From NCBI GenBank assembly GCA_013695925.1, contig JACCZO010000029.1:1-32546 (forward strand): a stretch of DNA of 32,546 bases, given 5' to 3'. How positions within the stretch are numbered: position 1 is the stretch's first letter; each line of letters starts with the position of its first letter. The translations under genes were made by a program, and so were the position numbers. Positions 15,897-22,871 of the stretch are shown here, piece by piece. Under the pieces are notes generated by a model. The model ran no database searches. It had not been told where the DNA came from and was given only the letters and a program-made list of their open reading frames with translations. This stretch comes from Chthoniobacterales bacterium (GTDB lineage: Bacteria; Verrucomicrobiota; Verrucomicrobiia; Chthoniobacterales; UBA10450).

Positions 15897-16559
15897 ATGA
15901 AAAAATTTGCTTTTCGATGCGCTTTTTTGCTGGGCGCCGCCCTGACCCTTTTCGGTTTCACGGGCTGCGGGAGTTACAACAAACTCGTCACGCTGGAAAA
16001 TAACGTGAACAAGAAGTGGGCCGATGTGCAGTCGGTCTATCAGCGGCGAGCGGACCTGATTCCAAATCTCGTCAACACCGTACAAGGCGCGGCAAATTTC
16101 GAGAAGTCGACCTTGACTGAGGTGACGAACGCGCGGGCCAGTGTCGGCCAGGTGAAACTCGATCCGAACAAGGCGCCGACCGATGCCGCCCAGTTGGAGC
16201 AATTCCAAGCCGCGCAGGGTCAATTAAGCAACGCCCTTTCCCGCTTGCTCGTGGTCGCGGAAAATTATCCGCAACTGCGCGCGACTGAAAGCTTCCAGGC
16301 TTTGCAGGCGCAGCTCGAAGGGACGGAGAATCGCATCTCGGTCGAGCGAAATAATTTCAACGCCGCAGTGCAGGAGTACAACACCTACATGCAAAGGTTC
16401 CCGACCAACATGCTGAACAAGATGTTTGGCTTTAAGGAGCGGCCGTTCTTTGCCGCCCAGCCCGGGAGCGACCAGGCGCCCGCGGTGAAATTCGATTTCG
16501 AAAGTCCCGCGCCTGCCGCCACCGCTGCGCCCGCTGCCACTGCCGCCCCGACGCCGTAA
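15897..16559 (+). CDS. LemA family lipoprotein
   Basis: The 220-residue protein has a signal peptide with a lipobox ending FTGC (Cys near residue 23), so it is predicted to be a lipoprotein. It then has a LemA domain: LVTLENNVNKKWADVQSVYQ, RRADLIPNLVNTVQG, and later AVQEYNTYMQRFPTN and FGFKERPFF. The C-terminus is Ala/Pro-rich. ATG 15897 has a good AAGGAA ribosome binding site; an upstream ATG would spoil the signal peptide. It stands at the head of a lemA-TPM-TPM set, a common module of unknown envelope function. Confidence 0.93.
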   Translation: MKKFAFRCAFLLGAALTLFGFTGCGSYNKLVTLENNVNKKWADVQSVYQRRADLIPNLVNTVQGAANFEKSTLTEVTNARASVGQVKLDPNKAPTDAAQLEQFQAAQGQLSNALSRLLVVAENYPQLRATESFQALQAQLEGTENRISVERNNFNAAVQEYNTYMQRFPTNMLNKMFGFKERPFFAAQPGSDQAPAVKFDFESPAPAATAAPAATAAPTP

Positions 16560-16596
16560 GGCTGTGTCCGAGAGCCGCGAGCGCTCGGGGTTTCAG

Positions 16597-17361
16597 ATGA
16601 CGCGACTGCGTTCACTGTTCGTCTTTCCCGCGATCTTCGCGGGGATGATCGGCCTCCTCGCGGCCGAGACGATGCCGTCCAAGCCGGACCGCTACTTCAA
16701 TGATTATGCGGGAGTGATCGATCCGGCGACGGCGTCGGAGTTGAACGAACAACTGGCGCAATTTGAGCGCGAGACTTCGACTCAGCTCCTGGTCGTGATT
16801 TATCGCTCGATGCAGAGCGAATCTTCCGTCGCCGATTACACCCAGCGCATCGCCCAGACATGGGGCGTCGGCCAGCAAGGCCGCAATAACGGCGCGGTCC
16901 TGTTCGTTTTCGTGGCCGATCGCCAAATGTTTATCCAGACCGGCTACGGCCTCGAAGGCGCCCTGCCCGACGCGACCGCCTGGGACATCACGCACAACGT
17001 CATCGCGCCGCAATTTAAGCAGGAGGATTACAACGGGGGATTACGGGCGGGCGTGAGCGCGATGATGCAGGCGGTGCGTGGCGAATACAAAGGCACAGGC
17101 AAAACGCGCCAGGAAGGTGAAGGCGGTGCGAGCGGCCTGCCCATCCCGCTGCTCATTTTCTTATTTATCGTCATCCTCTTCTTTTTTATCAATCGATCGC
17201 CCCGACGCAGTCGGCGCGGTTACGGCTACAGCGGGCGGGGCGGGCCTTTCATCGGAGGATTTGGCGGCGGCAGTTCCGGTGGCAGCAGCGGAGGCGGGTT
17301 CAGCGGGTTTAGCGGCGGGGGCGGCAGCTTCGGCGGCGGCGGTGCGGGGTCGAGTTGGTAG
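16597..17361 (+). CDS. TPM-domain membrane protein, YgcG-like
   Basis: The 254-residue protein has a signal peptide (about 1-22), a TPM domain (about 30-160; YFNDYAGVIDPATASELNEQL, then NNGAVLFVFVADRQMFIQTGYGLEG), one membrane helix (about 178-195), an Arg-rich stretch and a Gly/Ser-rich tail. This is the usual YgcG layout found after lemA. ATG 16597 is chosen since it starts a proper signal peptide; an in-frame GTG lies at 16564. Function in the family is not settled; TPM domains of other bacteria have been linked to photosystem repair and phosphatase activity. Confidence 0.9.
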   Translation: MTRLRSLFVFPAIFAGMIGLLAAETMPSKPDRYFNDYAGVIDPATASELNEQLAQFERETSTQLLVVIYRSMQSESSVADYTQRIAQTWGVGQQGRNNGAVLFVFVADRQMFIQTGYGLEGALPDATAWDITHNVIAPQFKQEDYNGGLRAGVSAMMQAVRGEYKGTGKTRQEGEGGASGLPIPLLIFLFIVILFFFINRSPRRSRRGYGYSGRGGPFIGGFGGGSSGGSSGGGFSGFSGGGGSFGGGGAGSSW

Positions 17362-17364
17362 GCG

Positions 17365-17799
17365 ATGCGAACAAAATCATTTCTCGAGAAGCTGGAACAC
17401 CGTCGGATCGCGGGAGCGATTCGAGCGGCGGAGGCAAATACTTCCGGCGAGATCCGCGTCTTTATTCAGCACGGCGATGTTAGCAACCCGGTCGCGGCGG
17501 CGCGGGCGCAATTTACGAGGCTCGGGATGACGGCGACCCGGGATCGCAATGCCGTGCTTTTGTTCGTCGCCCCGCGCTCGCAGAAGTTTGCCGTGATCGG
17601 CGACGAGGGGATTCATCGGCGGTGCGGAGCTGAATTTTGGCAAAAACTGGTCGAGACGATGCGGGAGGAATTTCGGGTGGAACATTTTACCGATGCTCTT
17701 GTGCAAGGGATCGCCAAGGCGGGCGAACTGCTCTCCGAACATTTCCCTCGCCGCCCCGACGACAAGAACGAGCTGCCCGACAACGTCGAGGAAGGCTAG
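17365..17799 (+). CDS. Small TPM-domain protein
   Basis: The 144-residue protein has a single TPM domain without signal peptide or membrane helix. Marks are KLEHRRIAGAIRAAEANTSGEIRVFI at the start (residues about 9-34), then RDRNAVLLFVAPRSQKFAVIGDEG and a helical end. It starts three bases after the preceding stop and completes the lemA-TPM-TPM module. It is probably cytoplasmic or needs a partner for export. ATG 17365 is the only sensible start. Confidence 0.88.
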   Translation: MRTKSFLEKLEHRRIAGAIRAAEANTSGEIRVFIQHGDVSNPVAAARAQFTRLGMTATRDRNAVLLFVAPRSQKFAVIGDEGIHRRCGAEFWQKLVETMREEFRVEHFTDALVQGIAKAGELLSEHFPRRPDDKNELPDNVEEG

Positions 17800-17816
17800 G
17801 CCCTTTCCCTCGTAAG

Positions 17817-17883
17817 CGTGCTCGTGCTCCTGCTCGATCTTTAGACGTTTGGGTGTTCGATCACGATTATGAGCAGGAGCACG
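17817..17883. repeat. Hairpin repeat, GTGCTC type
   Basis: CGTGCTCCTGCTC (17823-17835) and GAGCAGGAGCACG (17871-17883) pair perfectly over 13 bases, and flanking GATC tetramers extend the stem. The arm is made of repeated GTGCTC/CTGCTC units, the same design as the other long-arm hairpins. It follows the TPM gene stop by 17 bases and could act as a transcript end, but has no T-tract. Confidence 0.75.
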
Positions 17884-17963
17884 ATTGCGCCGGAGAAGCG
17901 GCGGCTTGCAAAACCGCTTCGATGGTGTTCATTCCCCGTCCCGCTGCGAGTTTTTAACACGTG

Positions 17964-18029
17964 GCGCCGTTGGTCCCTGGGTTTCCGTTGCTTGACGTGA
18001 AACCGCGCTCGCCAGGGGGAACCCGGCGC
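17964..18029. ncRNA. Nested long hairpin, possible structured RNA
   Basis: Three stacked stems are visible: GCGCCG/CGGCGC (17964-17969 with 18024-18029), CCCTGG/CCAGGG (17975-17980 with 18012-18017) and GGTTTC/GAAACC (17980-17985 with 17999-18004; it shares one base with the middle stem). It may be a leader element of rpoA-rplQ or another repeat. I cannot match it to a known riboswitch. Confidence 0.35.
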
Positions 18030-18035
18030 TTTTGG

Positions 18036-18130
18036 AAAGGATGAAGGATGAAGGCAGAAGGATGAAACAGCCTTAAGGCCTATTTTTCTCTGCGACATTT
18101 TCATCCCTCATCCTTCCGCCTTCATCCTTA
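18036..18130. repeat. GGATGAA hairpin repeat without gene
   Basis: The left arm AAGGATGAAGGATGAAGG (from about 18037) pairs with a right arm ending near 18129 that reads AAGGATGAAGGCGGAAGG on the other strand. Arms match those of 9977-10398, but only about 30 bases separate them here and no gene is enclosed. Confidence 0.82.
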
Positions 18131-18136
18131 AAACCT

Positions 18137-19165
18137 ATGCCAGTTCGTTACGGTCGTTTTGAAATGCCCAAGACCCTCGTCAAGGACGAGGCGTCTTCCA
18201 CTGATACCTACGCCAAGTTCGTCGCCGAACCCTTCGAAGCCGGCTACGGCCACACGGTCGGAAATTCCCTCCGGCGCGTGCTCCTCTCCTCCCTCGAAGG
18301 CGCCGCCATCACCGCGGTGAAAATCAACGGTGCCCAGCATGAATTCGGCACCCTGCCCGGCGTGGTCGAGGACGTGACCGACATCGTGCTCAACCTGAAG
18401 CGGATCAAATTCAAAGCCTCCGATCACGAGGCGCGCAAGCTCGCCCTCACCGTGAACAAGGAAGGCGAAGTGACCGCGCACGACATCTCGCTCGTGCAAG
18501 GCTACGAGGTGCTCAACCCGAAGCAGGTCATCTGCACCCTCGATAAGAAACATAAGTTTGAAGCCGAGCTCGACGTTCGCGTCGGCCGCGGTTTTGCGAC
18601 CGGTGACGAAAACAAGCGGCCCGATCAACCGATCGGTCTCATCCCGATCGACTCCATCTTTTCGCCGGTCACCCGGGTGAAATACGCGGTCGAGAATACC
18701 CGTGTGGGTCAGCGCACCGACTACGACAAGCTCATCCTCGAAGTTTGGACGGACGGCCGTCTGACGCCGGACGACGCGCTTCTCCAGGCGTCCGCGATTC
18801 TGCGTCATCACCTCGATGTTTTCGTGAACTTCAACGAAGATGTCATCGAATTCGACGAAACGCCGGCCGGTGTGAGCGAGGAAAACGTCAAACTGAAGAA
18901 GCTGCTTAACATGAGCGTGAACGAGATCGAGCTCAGCGTGCGCGCGGCCAATTGCCTGAACAATGCCAATATCACCACCGTCGGCCAACTCGCGCAGAAG
19001 ACCGAGGCGGAGATGCTGAAGTATCGCAATTTCGGCAAGAAATCGCTCAACGAGATCAAGGACAAGCTGCAGCAGCTCGGGCTTGGCCTGGGCCAGAAGT
19101 TCGATCCGGGCCTGGTCGAAATTCCGCTCAACGTTGACGGCGCGAACGGCGCGGCCGAAGAATAG
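18137..19165 (+). CDS. rpoA: RNA polymerase alpha subunit
   Basis: The 342-residue protein has the alpha N-terminal assembly domain (GYGHTVGNSLRRVLLSSLEGAAITAVKI, residues about 35-62, and the LPGVVEDVTDIVLNLK segment) and the C-terminal domain that contacts UP elements and activators (about 255-325; LSVRAANCLNNANITTVGQLAQKTEAEML). It forms the scaffold of RNA polymerase. The start lies seven bases after a hairpin repeat. It is followed by rplQ, as usual, but is preceded by TPM genes instead of rpsD, so the alpha operon is split in this genome. A CGTTAGGG word follows the stop at once (19170). Confidence 0.98.
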   Translation: MPVRYGRFEMPKTLVKDEASSTDTYAKFVAEPFEAGYGHTVGNSLRRVLLSSLEGAAITAVKINGAQHEFGTLPGVVEDVTDIVLNLKRIKFKASDHEARKLALTVNKEGEVTAHDISLVQGYEVLNPKQVICTLDKKHKFEAELDVRVGRGFATGDENKRPDQPIGLIPIDSIFSPVTRVKYAVENTRVGQRTDYDKLILEVWTDGRLTPDDALLQASAILRHHLDVFVNFNEDVIEFDETPAGVSEENVKLKKLLNMSVNEIELSVRAANCLNNANITTVGQLAQKTEAEMLKYRNFGKKSLNEIKDKLQQLGLGLGQKFDPGLVEIPLNVDGANGAAEE

Positions 19166-19202
19166 AGTTCGTTAGGGAAAACTTTCGTCGGGAGAAGCAG
19201 CC

Positions 19203-19712
19203 ATGAGACACCAAAAGAAAACCGTCAAGTTGGGATTAACCGCCGCGCACCGGAAGGCGTTGCTGGCGAATCAGGTTTGCAGTCTAATCGAGCACCAGCG
19301 GATCAAGACCACCCTTGCCAAAGCCAAGGCGGTCCGGCCGCTGGCGGAGAAGATGGTGACGTTAGGCAAGAACGGCTCGCTTCACGCGCGCCGCACCGCT
19401 CTCGCCGTTCTCCGGCAGAAAGACGCGGTCAAGAAATTGTTCGACGACATCGCGCCGCGCAGCGCGGAACGCAAAGGCGGTTACACTCGCATCATCAAGC
19501 TCGGCCAGCGCAAGAGCGACTCGGCCGCAGTCGCATTCCTCGAATGGGTGGACGCAGCCGAGGTGGTGGTCGAGGAAACTCCCGCGACCGGAAAAGGGAA
19601 GAAGCGGAGCAAGTCGCCGAACGCGGAGGCGAGCGCTGAAGCCGGTTCCAAGGCGGTCAAGAAGGCGAAAAAAACTGCCGCTGACGAGCAGAAAACAGAC
19701 GCCGAAGAATAA
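19203..19712 (+). CDS. rplQ: 50S ribosomal protein L17
   Basis: The 169-residue protein starts MRHQKKTVKLGLTAAHRKAL, the L17 opening, and has IKTTLAKAKAVRPLAEKMVTL and GGYTRIIKLGQRKSDSA. The L17 core ends near residue 118; a Lys/Ala/Glu-rich tail of about 50 residues follows, common in this group. GGGAGAAG (19190-19197) is a plausible ribosome binding site. It is co-transcribed with rpoA (37-base gap) and followed at once by a terminator. CGTTAGGC lies at 19360 in the coding sequence. Confidence 0.97.
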   Translation: MRHQKKTVKLGLTAAHRKALLANQVCSLIEHQRIKTTLAKAKAVRPLAEKMVTLGKNGSLHARRTALAVLRQKDAVKKLFDDIAPRSAERKGGYTRIIKLGQRKSDSAAVAFLEWVDAAEVVVEETPATGKGKKRSKSPNAEASAEAGSKAVKKAKKTAADEQKTDAEE

Positions 19713-19730
19713 CCGCGCCGGTTTTCTTTT
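19711..19730 (+). terminator. Intrinsic terminator after rplQ
   Basis: AACCG-CGC-CGGTT followed by TTCTTTT begins in the rplQ stop codon. The stem is short (five pairs), but placement and T-run fit a rho-independent terminator. Confidence 0.6.
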
Positions 19731-19823
19731 CAGCGTCCCGTTTTTGGAACCGCTGCATCCCGCGAGCGTCACATTCGTCGCCGGTGGGTGGCTCTTATGT
19801 CTTGTGTAAAACGAATGCGATCA

Positions 19824-19841
19824 GTCATTTATACGAATGAC
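19824..19841. promoter_or_regulatory. Perfect dyad upstream of small membrane protein
   Basis: GTCATT-TATACG-AATGAC is a perfect 6-bp inverted repeat just upstream of the sigma-54-type promoter. It could be an operator or activator site; proximity to the promoter is unusual for enhancer-binding proteins, which commonly bind further upstream. Confidence 0.4.
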
Positions 19842-19847
19842 TCTGCC

Positions 19848-19864
19848 TTGGCATGGCGACTGCA
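19848..19864 (+). promoter_or_regulatory. Sigma-54 (-24/-12) promoter
   Basis: TTGGCATGGCGACTGCA matches the consensus YTGGCACGrNNNTTGCW at all fixed positions but two. GG (19850-19851) and GC (19862-19863) are 12 bases apart, as required. Transcription would begin near 19875, giving a 20-base leader with AAAGGA before ATG 19895. A sigma-54 activator gene lies in the window at 10400. Confidence 0.65.
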
Positions 19865-19894
19865 TAAGGGTCTGGTGTTCACGAAAGGACCACC

Positions 19895-20110
19895 ATGACA
19901 ACACAAGCCAAACCGATTCACGAAGAAAGCACCTACCAATTGCTGGTCGAGTCTGAGGAGAAAGAGCGCGGGCTGATCGAAGCCTTTGTGTATCTGCTGC
20001 TCATGCTCGCCACCGTCGCCACCATCTGGCAGTTCAGCCGCCAACCGGTCACGTTTCCCGAGATCGGTATCGTGCACGCGGAGAAGATCGCGGCCAGCAC
20101 GCAGAGCTAA
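19895..20110 (+). CDS. Small single-pass membrane protein, unknown
   Basis: The 71-residue protein has a hydrophilic, acidic start (about 1-28), one hydrophobic helix (about 30-46, IEAFVYLLLMLATVATIW) and a short polar C-terminus. I recognise no family. It has a good AAAGGA ribosome binding site, its own sigma-54-type promoter and a dyad upstream. It ends in convergent overlap with the phosphoesterase gene. The strong promoter and the clean gene start make it likely to be real despite its size. Confidence 0.75.
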   Translation: MTTQAKPIHEESTYQLLVESEEKERGLIEAFVYLLLMLATVATIWQFSRQPVTFPEIGIVHAEKIAASTQS

Positions 20111-20123
20111 CGCAGCCTCGTTA
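20106..20123. terminator. Hairpin of CTAACG/CGTTAG at convergent gene ends
   Basis: CTAACG-CAGCCT-CGTTAG forms a perfect six-pair stem exactly where two genes end tail to tail. It is an inverted pair of the dispersed CGTTAG word. There is no T-run, so termination is inferred only from position. Confidence 0.4.
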
Positions 20124-20562
20124 GGCTCCAGGTCAGGGTGCCGTCCGGCGCGATTTGCAGGGTGGCGACACTTGGCGGCGCGCCGCGATTGGGACGAGTC
20201 ACACAGCCAGGATTCAGAAACAGGACGCCGTCCTTGCGCTCGTTGCGGGGCACGTGAGTGTGGGCGTGCAGGAGCACGTCGACACCTCCCGGCGCGTGCG
20301 AAGGCGGGATGTGGACAAGGCGGAAGCGGACACCGTGGCGTTTTAGATCCGCCACCAACGGCCACTCGAAATTACCGTCGCAGTTCCCGCGCACGAGAGT
20401 GAGCGGCGGCCCGAGAGCCTCCAGGCTAACGACCAGACTCGGAGCGCAGACGTCGCCGAGGTGCCAGATCTCGTCCGCGCCTTCGGCGAGCGATTCGAGA
20501 TTATCGGGGAGATGATTGTGGGTGTCTGCGAGCACGAAAATTCGCAGCGTTTCGGGCTCCAT
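20107..20562 (-). CDS. YfcE/MJ0936-type metallophosphoesterase
   Basis: The 151-residue protein has the calcineurin-like metal ligands in order: LADTHNH (Asp13, His15), HLGD (Asp37), RGNCD (Asn60, Asp62), His84 and HAHTHVP (about 99-105). This matches the small YfcE-like phosphodiesterases, which cleave phosphodiester bonds with Mn2+ or similar metals; the natural substrate is unknown. The His84 motif reads VHIPPSH where many relatives have a Gly after His. It is divergent from the helicase gene and convergent with the 71-residue gene. Confidence 0.9.
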   Translation of the reverse strand: MEPETLRIFVLADTHNHLPDNLESLAEGADEIWHLGDVCAPSLVVSLEALGPPLTLVRGNCDGNFEWPLVADLKRHGVRFRLVHIPPSHAPGGVDVLLHAHTHVPRNERKDGVLFLNPGCVTRPNRGAPPSVATLQIAPDGTLTWSLTRLR

Positions 20563-20647
20563 TCGTCCTCATCCTCAGCCATCGGAAGAGAGGCGCAAGC
20601 CAGAACGAACGTTGCTTCCGCGCCTAACCGATCTACTGTTGTAACCT

Positions 20648-21862
20648 GTGTCTTTCAACAACTTCGGGCTTTCCCCGGAAGTCGTGCGGGGTACACAGGC
20701 GATGGGCTTTTCCGAGCCGACGCCGATCCAGCTCCGCGCATTTCCAATCATTTTATCGGGCAAAGATCTCATCGGGACCGCGCAAACCGGCACCGGCAAA
20801 ACGGCTGCCTTCGCGCTGCCGATCATGACCCTGCTCGCCGAGCACGGCGCTTTTCGTTGTCTCGTGCTCGAGCCGACGCGCGAACTCGCGGCCCAGGTCG
20901 AGACCGCCTTTCGCGATTACGGGCGTTTTACCGACCTGCGGGTCTCGGTTGTGCATGGCGGCGTCGGTTACGGAAAACAGAAGGAAGAAGCCGCCGCCGG
21001 GACCGACATCGTCTGCGCCACGCCGGGTCGTTTACTCGACCTCCTCGAGCAACGCGCGATAAATTTTCGGGACATCAACGTCCTCGTGCTCGACGAAGTC
21101 GATCGCATGCTCGACATGGGCTTCCTTCCCGATGTCAGGCGGATCGTCGAACAGATTCCGACCGATCGTCAGACCCTCCTTTTTTCCGCCACTTTGCCGC
21201 CGGAAATCGAGCGCCTCGCAGCCTGGGTTTTGCGCGAACCGGAACTGGTCGAGATCGGCGCGCGCCGTTCACCGGCCGAGACGGTGACCCACGCCGTTTA
21301 TCCGGTCGCGGCCGAGCAGAAATTTGATCTCCTTATGGCGCTCCTCGAACGGACCAACTTCGACAGCGCGCTTATTTTTTCCCGGACGAAACACGGCGCC
21401 GACCGCATCGCGCATCAGCTCAAGACGGCCCGTCATTCGGTCGCCGTCCTCCATTCCAACCGGACACAACGGGAGCGGGTCGAGGCATTGGAGGGTTTTA
21501 AAAGCGGCAAGTACGAAGTAATGGTCGCGACCGATATCGCGGCCCGCGGGATCGACATTGCGGGCGTGAGTCACGTCATCAATTACGATGTCCCGGAGCA
21601 TCCGGAAGATTACGTCCACCGCATCGGCCGGACCGGCCGGGCGCAAAAAGTGGGCGACGCGTTTACGCTCATGAACGGCGAGGAACTGCCCGCTTTGCAG
21701 GCGATCGAGCGTTTCATCGGGCAAAAAATCCCGCGTCTGAAGATCGAGAATTTTCCCTACATCTACACCGTGCTCTTTGAACCCGAATCGGCCGGCGGGA
21801 AACGCGCCATCGGTGGGGGACGGACACATCGCGGCTATTCTTTCGGTCGGCGGCGGCGCTAA
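20648..21862 (+). CDS. DEAD-box-family RNA helicase (DEVD variant)
   Basis: The 404-residue protein has the Q motif (FSEPTPIQ, about 21-28), motif I AQTGTGKT (45-52), Ia PTRELA, motif II DEVD (149-152), motif III SAT (180-182), motif V ATDIAARGIDI and motif VI HRIGRTGR. It resembles RhlE-like helicases that remodel RNA, followed by a short basic tail (SFGRRRR). Val in place of Ala in DEAD is the one departure; all catalytic residues remain. The start is GTG 20648, since the protein then begins MSFNNFGLSPEV as relatives do. No ribosome binding site is evident. Confidence 0.95.
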   Translation: MSFNNFGLSPEVVRGTQAMGFSEPTPIQLRAFPIILSGKDLIGTAQTGTGKTAAFALPIMTLLAEHGAFRCLVLEPTRELAAQVETAFRDYGRFTDLRVSVVHGGVGYGKQKEEAAAGTDIVCATPGRLLDLLEQRAINFRDINVLVLDEVDRMLDMGFLPDVRRIVEQIPTDRQTLLFSATLPPEIERLAAWVLREPELVEIGARRSPAETVTHAVYPVAAEQKFDLLMALLERTNFDSALIFSRTKHGADRIAHQLKTARHSVAVLHSNRTQRERVEALEGFKSGKYEVMVATDIAARGIDIAGVSHVINYDVPEHPEDYVHRIGRTGRAQKVGDAFTLMNGEELPALQAIERFIGQKIPRLKIENFPYIYTVLFEPESAGGKRAIGGGRTHRGYSFGRRRR

Positions 21863-21869
21863 AAATCCC

Positions 21870-21886
21870 TCCCGGACGGCCCGGGA
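21870..21886 (-). terminator. Terminator of the alpha-E/ATP-grasp operon
   Basis: TCCCGG-ACGGC-CCGGGA lies between converging genes. On the minus strand the stem is followed by GAGGGATTTTT, so it fits a rho-independent terminator for the minus-strand operon. Confidence 0.55.
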
Positions 21887-21894
21887 CTGCCGAA

Positions 21895-22857
21895 TCAGGC
21901 CGCGCTCAGGCTGGCGCAGTAGGTTGCATACATCGCGTTGCTCACTTCGACCAGGCGCTCCTGGATCTCAGTCAGATATTCGTGCAGACCAAACTCGAAG
22001 ATTTCGCCGATGGTCACGAAATCGACATCGGAACGCAGTCGCCCGGAGAGCCGCTCCGCCTCGTTCCCGTAGCGACTTTCATCTATCCCGGAAATGCGGT
22101 GGAGCGCCCCGTCCAGAGAATCGACGCAATAGCGGATGGAGCGCGGAAATTCCCGATGCGTGATGAGAAATTCCGCCACCTTCCAGGGGGCTACCTGGCC
22201 GACGTAAAGCTTGCAGTAAGCCTCCAGCGCGCTGACCGATTTGAGCACCGCCATCCACTGAATGGTATCGACGTTGCCGCCCACGTTCTCTCCCGAGGGA
22301 AGCAGGATGTGGTATTTTACATCGAGAATGCGCGAGGTGGAATCCGCCCGCTCCAGGAGCCGGCCGATGCGGATGAAATCCCAGCCTTCCCCGTGCGTCA
22401 TGGTCGCGTCCGTGACCCCTTGGAAAAGGTGCGACCCAAAGATCACCCGCATAAAAAACTCGTGCGGACTCGAGTTGAGCAGCTGTTTCGCCTCCTCGCT
22501 CTCCAGGAAAAGATAGAGCCGGTTGATCTGCTCCCACATTTCACTCGAGATCTGTTCCCGGGTCGTGCGCGCGTTTTCCCGCGCGAGGGTGAGACAGGAC
22601 AAAATCGAGTTCGGATTCTTCTTCTGCAGGGTCAGAAAGTCGGTCACGGAGTGTTCGTCGGCCGCGCCGTAAAGCGAATCGAAGAGGTCGGTTTCCTCGA
22701 GCGTGGCGATGACCGGCGCCCAATGCTGCATGGCATCGGCTTCGCCTCCGAGATCGAGGAGCAATTGCAGATTCACGTCGAGAATGCGGGCGTCGTTCTC
22801 CGCCCGCTCGATGTAGCGGCTCATCCAGTAAAGGGAATCGGCGACACGACTTAGCAT
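21895..22857 (-). CDS. Alpha-E domain protein (DUF403)
   Basis: The 320-residue all-helical protein starts MLSRVADSLYWMSRYIERAENDARILDVN, the hallmark of alpha-E proteins, and has MRVIFGSHLFQGVTDATM and the RLLERADSTSRILDVKYH repeat of that motif. The family is usually encoded with a circularly permuted ATP-grasp protein, as here (14-base gap), and is thought to work with it in making a peptide-like product. The actual product is unknown. There is no signal peptide or membrane helix. ATG 22857 is well supported. Confidence 0.92.
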   Translation of the reverse strand: MLSRVADSLYWMSRYIERAENDARILDVNLQLLLDLGGEADAMQHWAPVIATLEETDLFDSLYGAADEHSVTDFLTLQKKNPNSILSCLTLARENARTTREQISSEMWEQINRLYLFLESEEAKQLLNSSPHEFFMRVIFGSHLFQGVTDATMTHGEGWDFIRIGRLLERADSTSRILDVKYHILLPSGENVGGNVDTIQWMAVLKSVSALEAYCKLYVGQVAPWKVAEFLITHREFPRSIRYCVDSLDGALHRISGIDESRYGNEAERLSGRLRSDVDFVTIGEIFEFGLHEYLTEIQERLVEVSNAMYATYCASLSAA

Positions 22858-22871
22858 AACAACAGCTTAGC

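Larger units (their letters stand above)
17800..18136. other. Gene-free gap before rpoA, filled with structured repeats
   Basis: I see no protein gene in these 337 bases. They hold, in order, a perfect 13-bp hairpin (17817-17883), an unassigned stretch that looks slightly like a tRNA anticodon arm (about 17900-17920), a nested long hairpin (17964-18029) and the gene-less GGATGAA hairpin repeat (18036-18130), which ends a few bases before the rpoA start. The rpoA promoter must lie within this block or upstream of it. Confidence 0.7.

Noticed and set aside
17885..17960. tRNA-like stretch with GCGGC-TTGCAAA-ACCGC resembling a tRNA-Cys anticodon arm
   Set aside because: The closing pair is C-A, no matching acceptor stem, D-arm or T-loop (TTCRANY) is found, so it is at best a degenerate remnant.
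17841..18104. 87-codon minus-strand frame upstream of rpoA
   Set aside because: It reads through two hairpin repeats and the nested hairpin; repeat-derived text (FCLHPSSFP) explains it.
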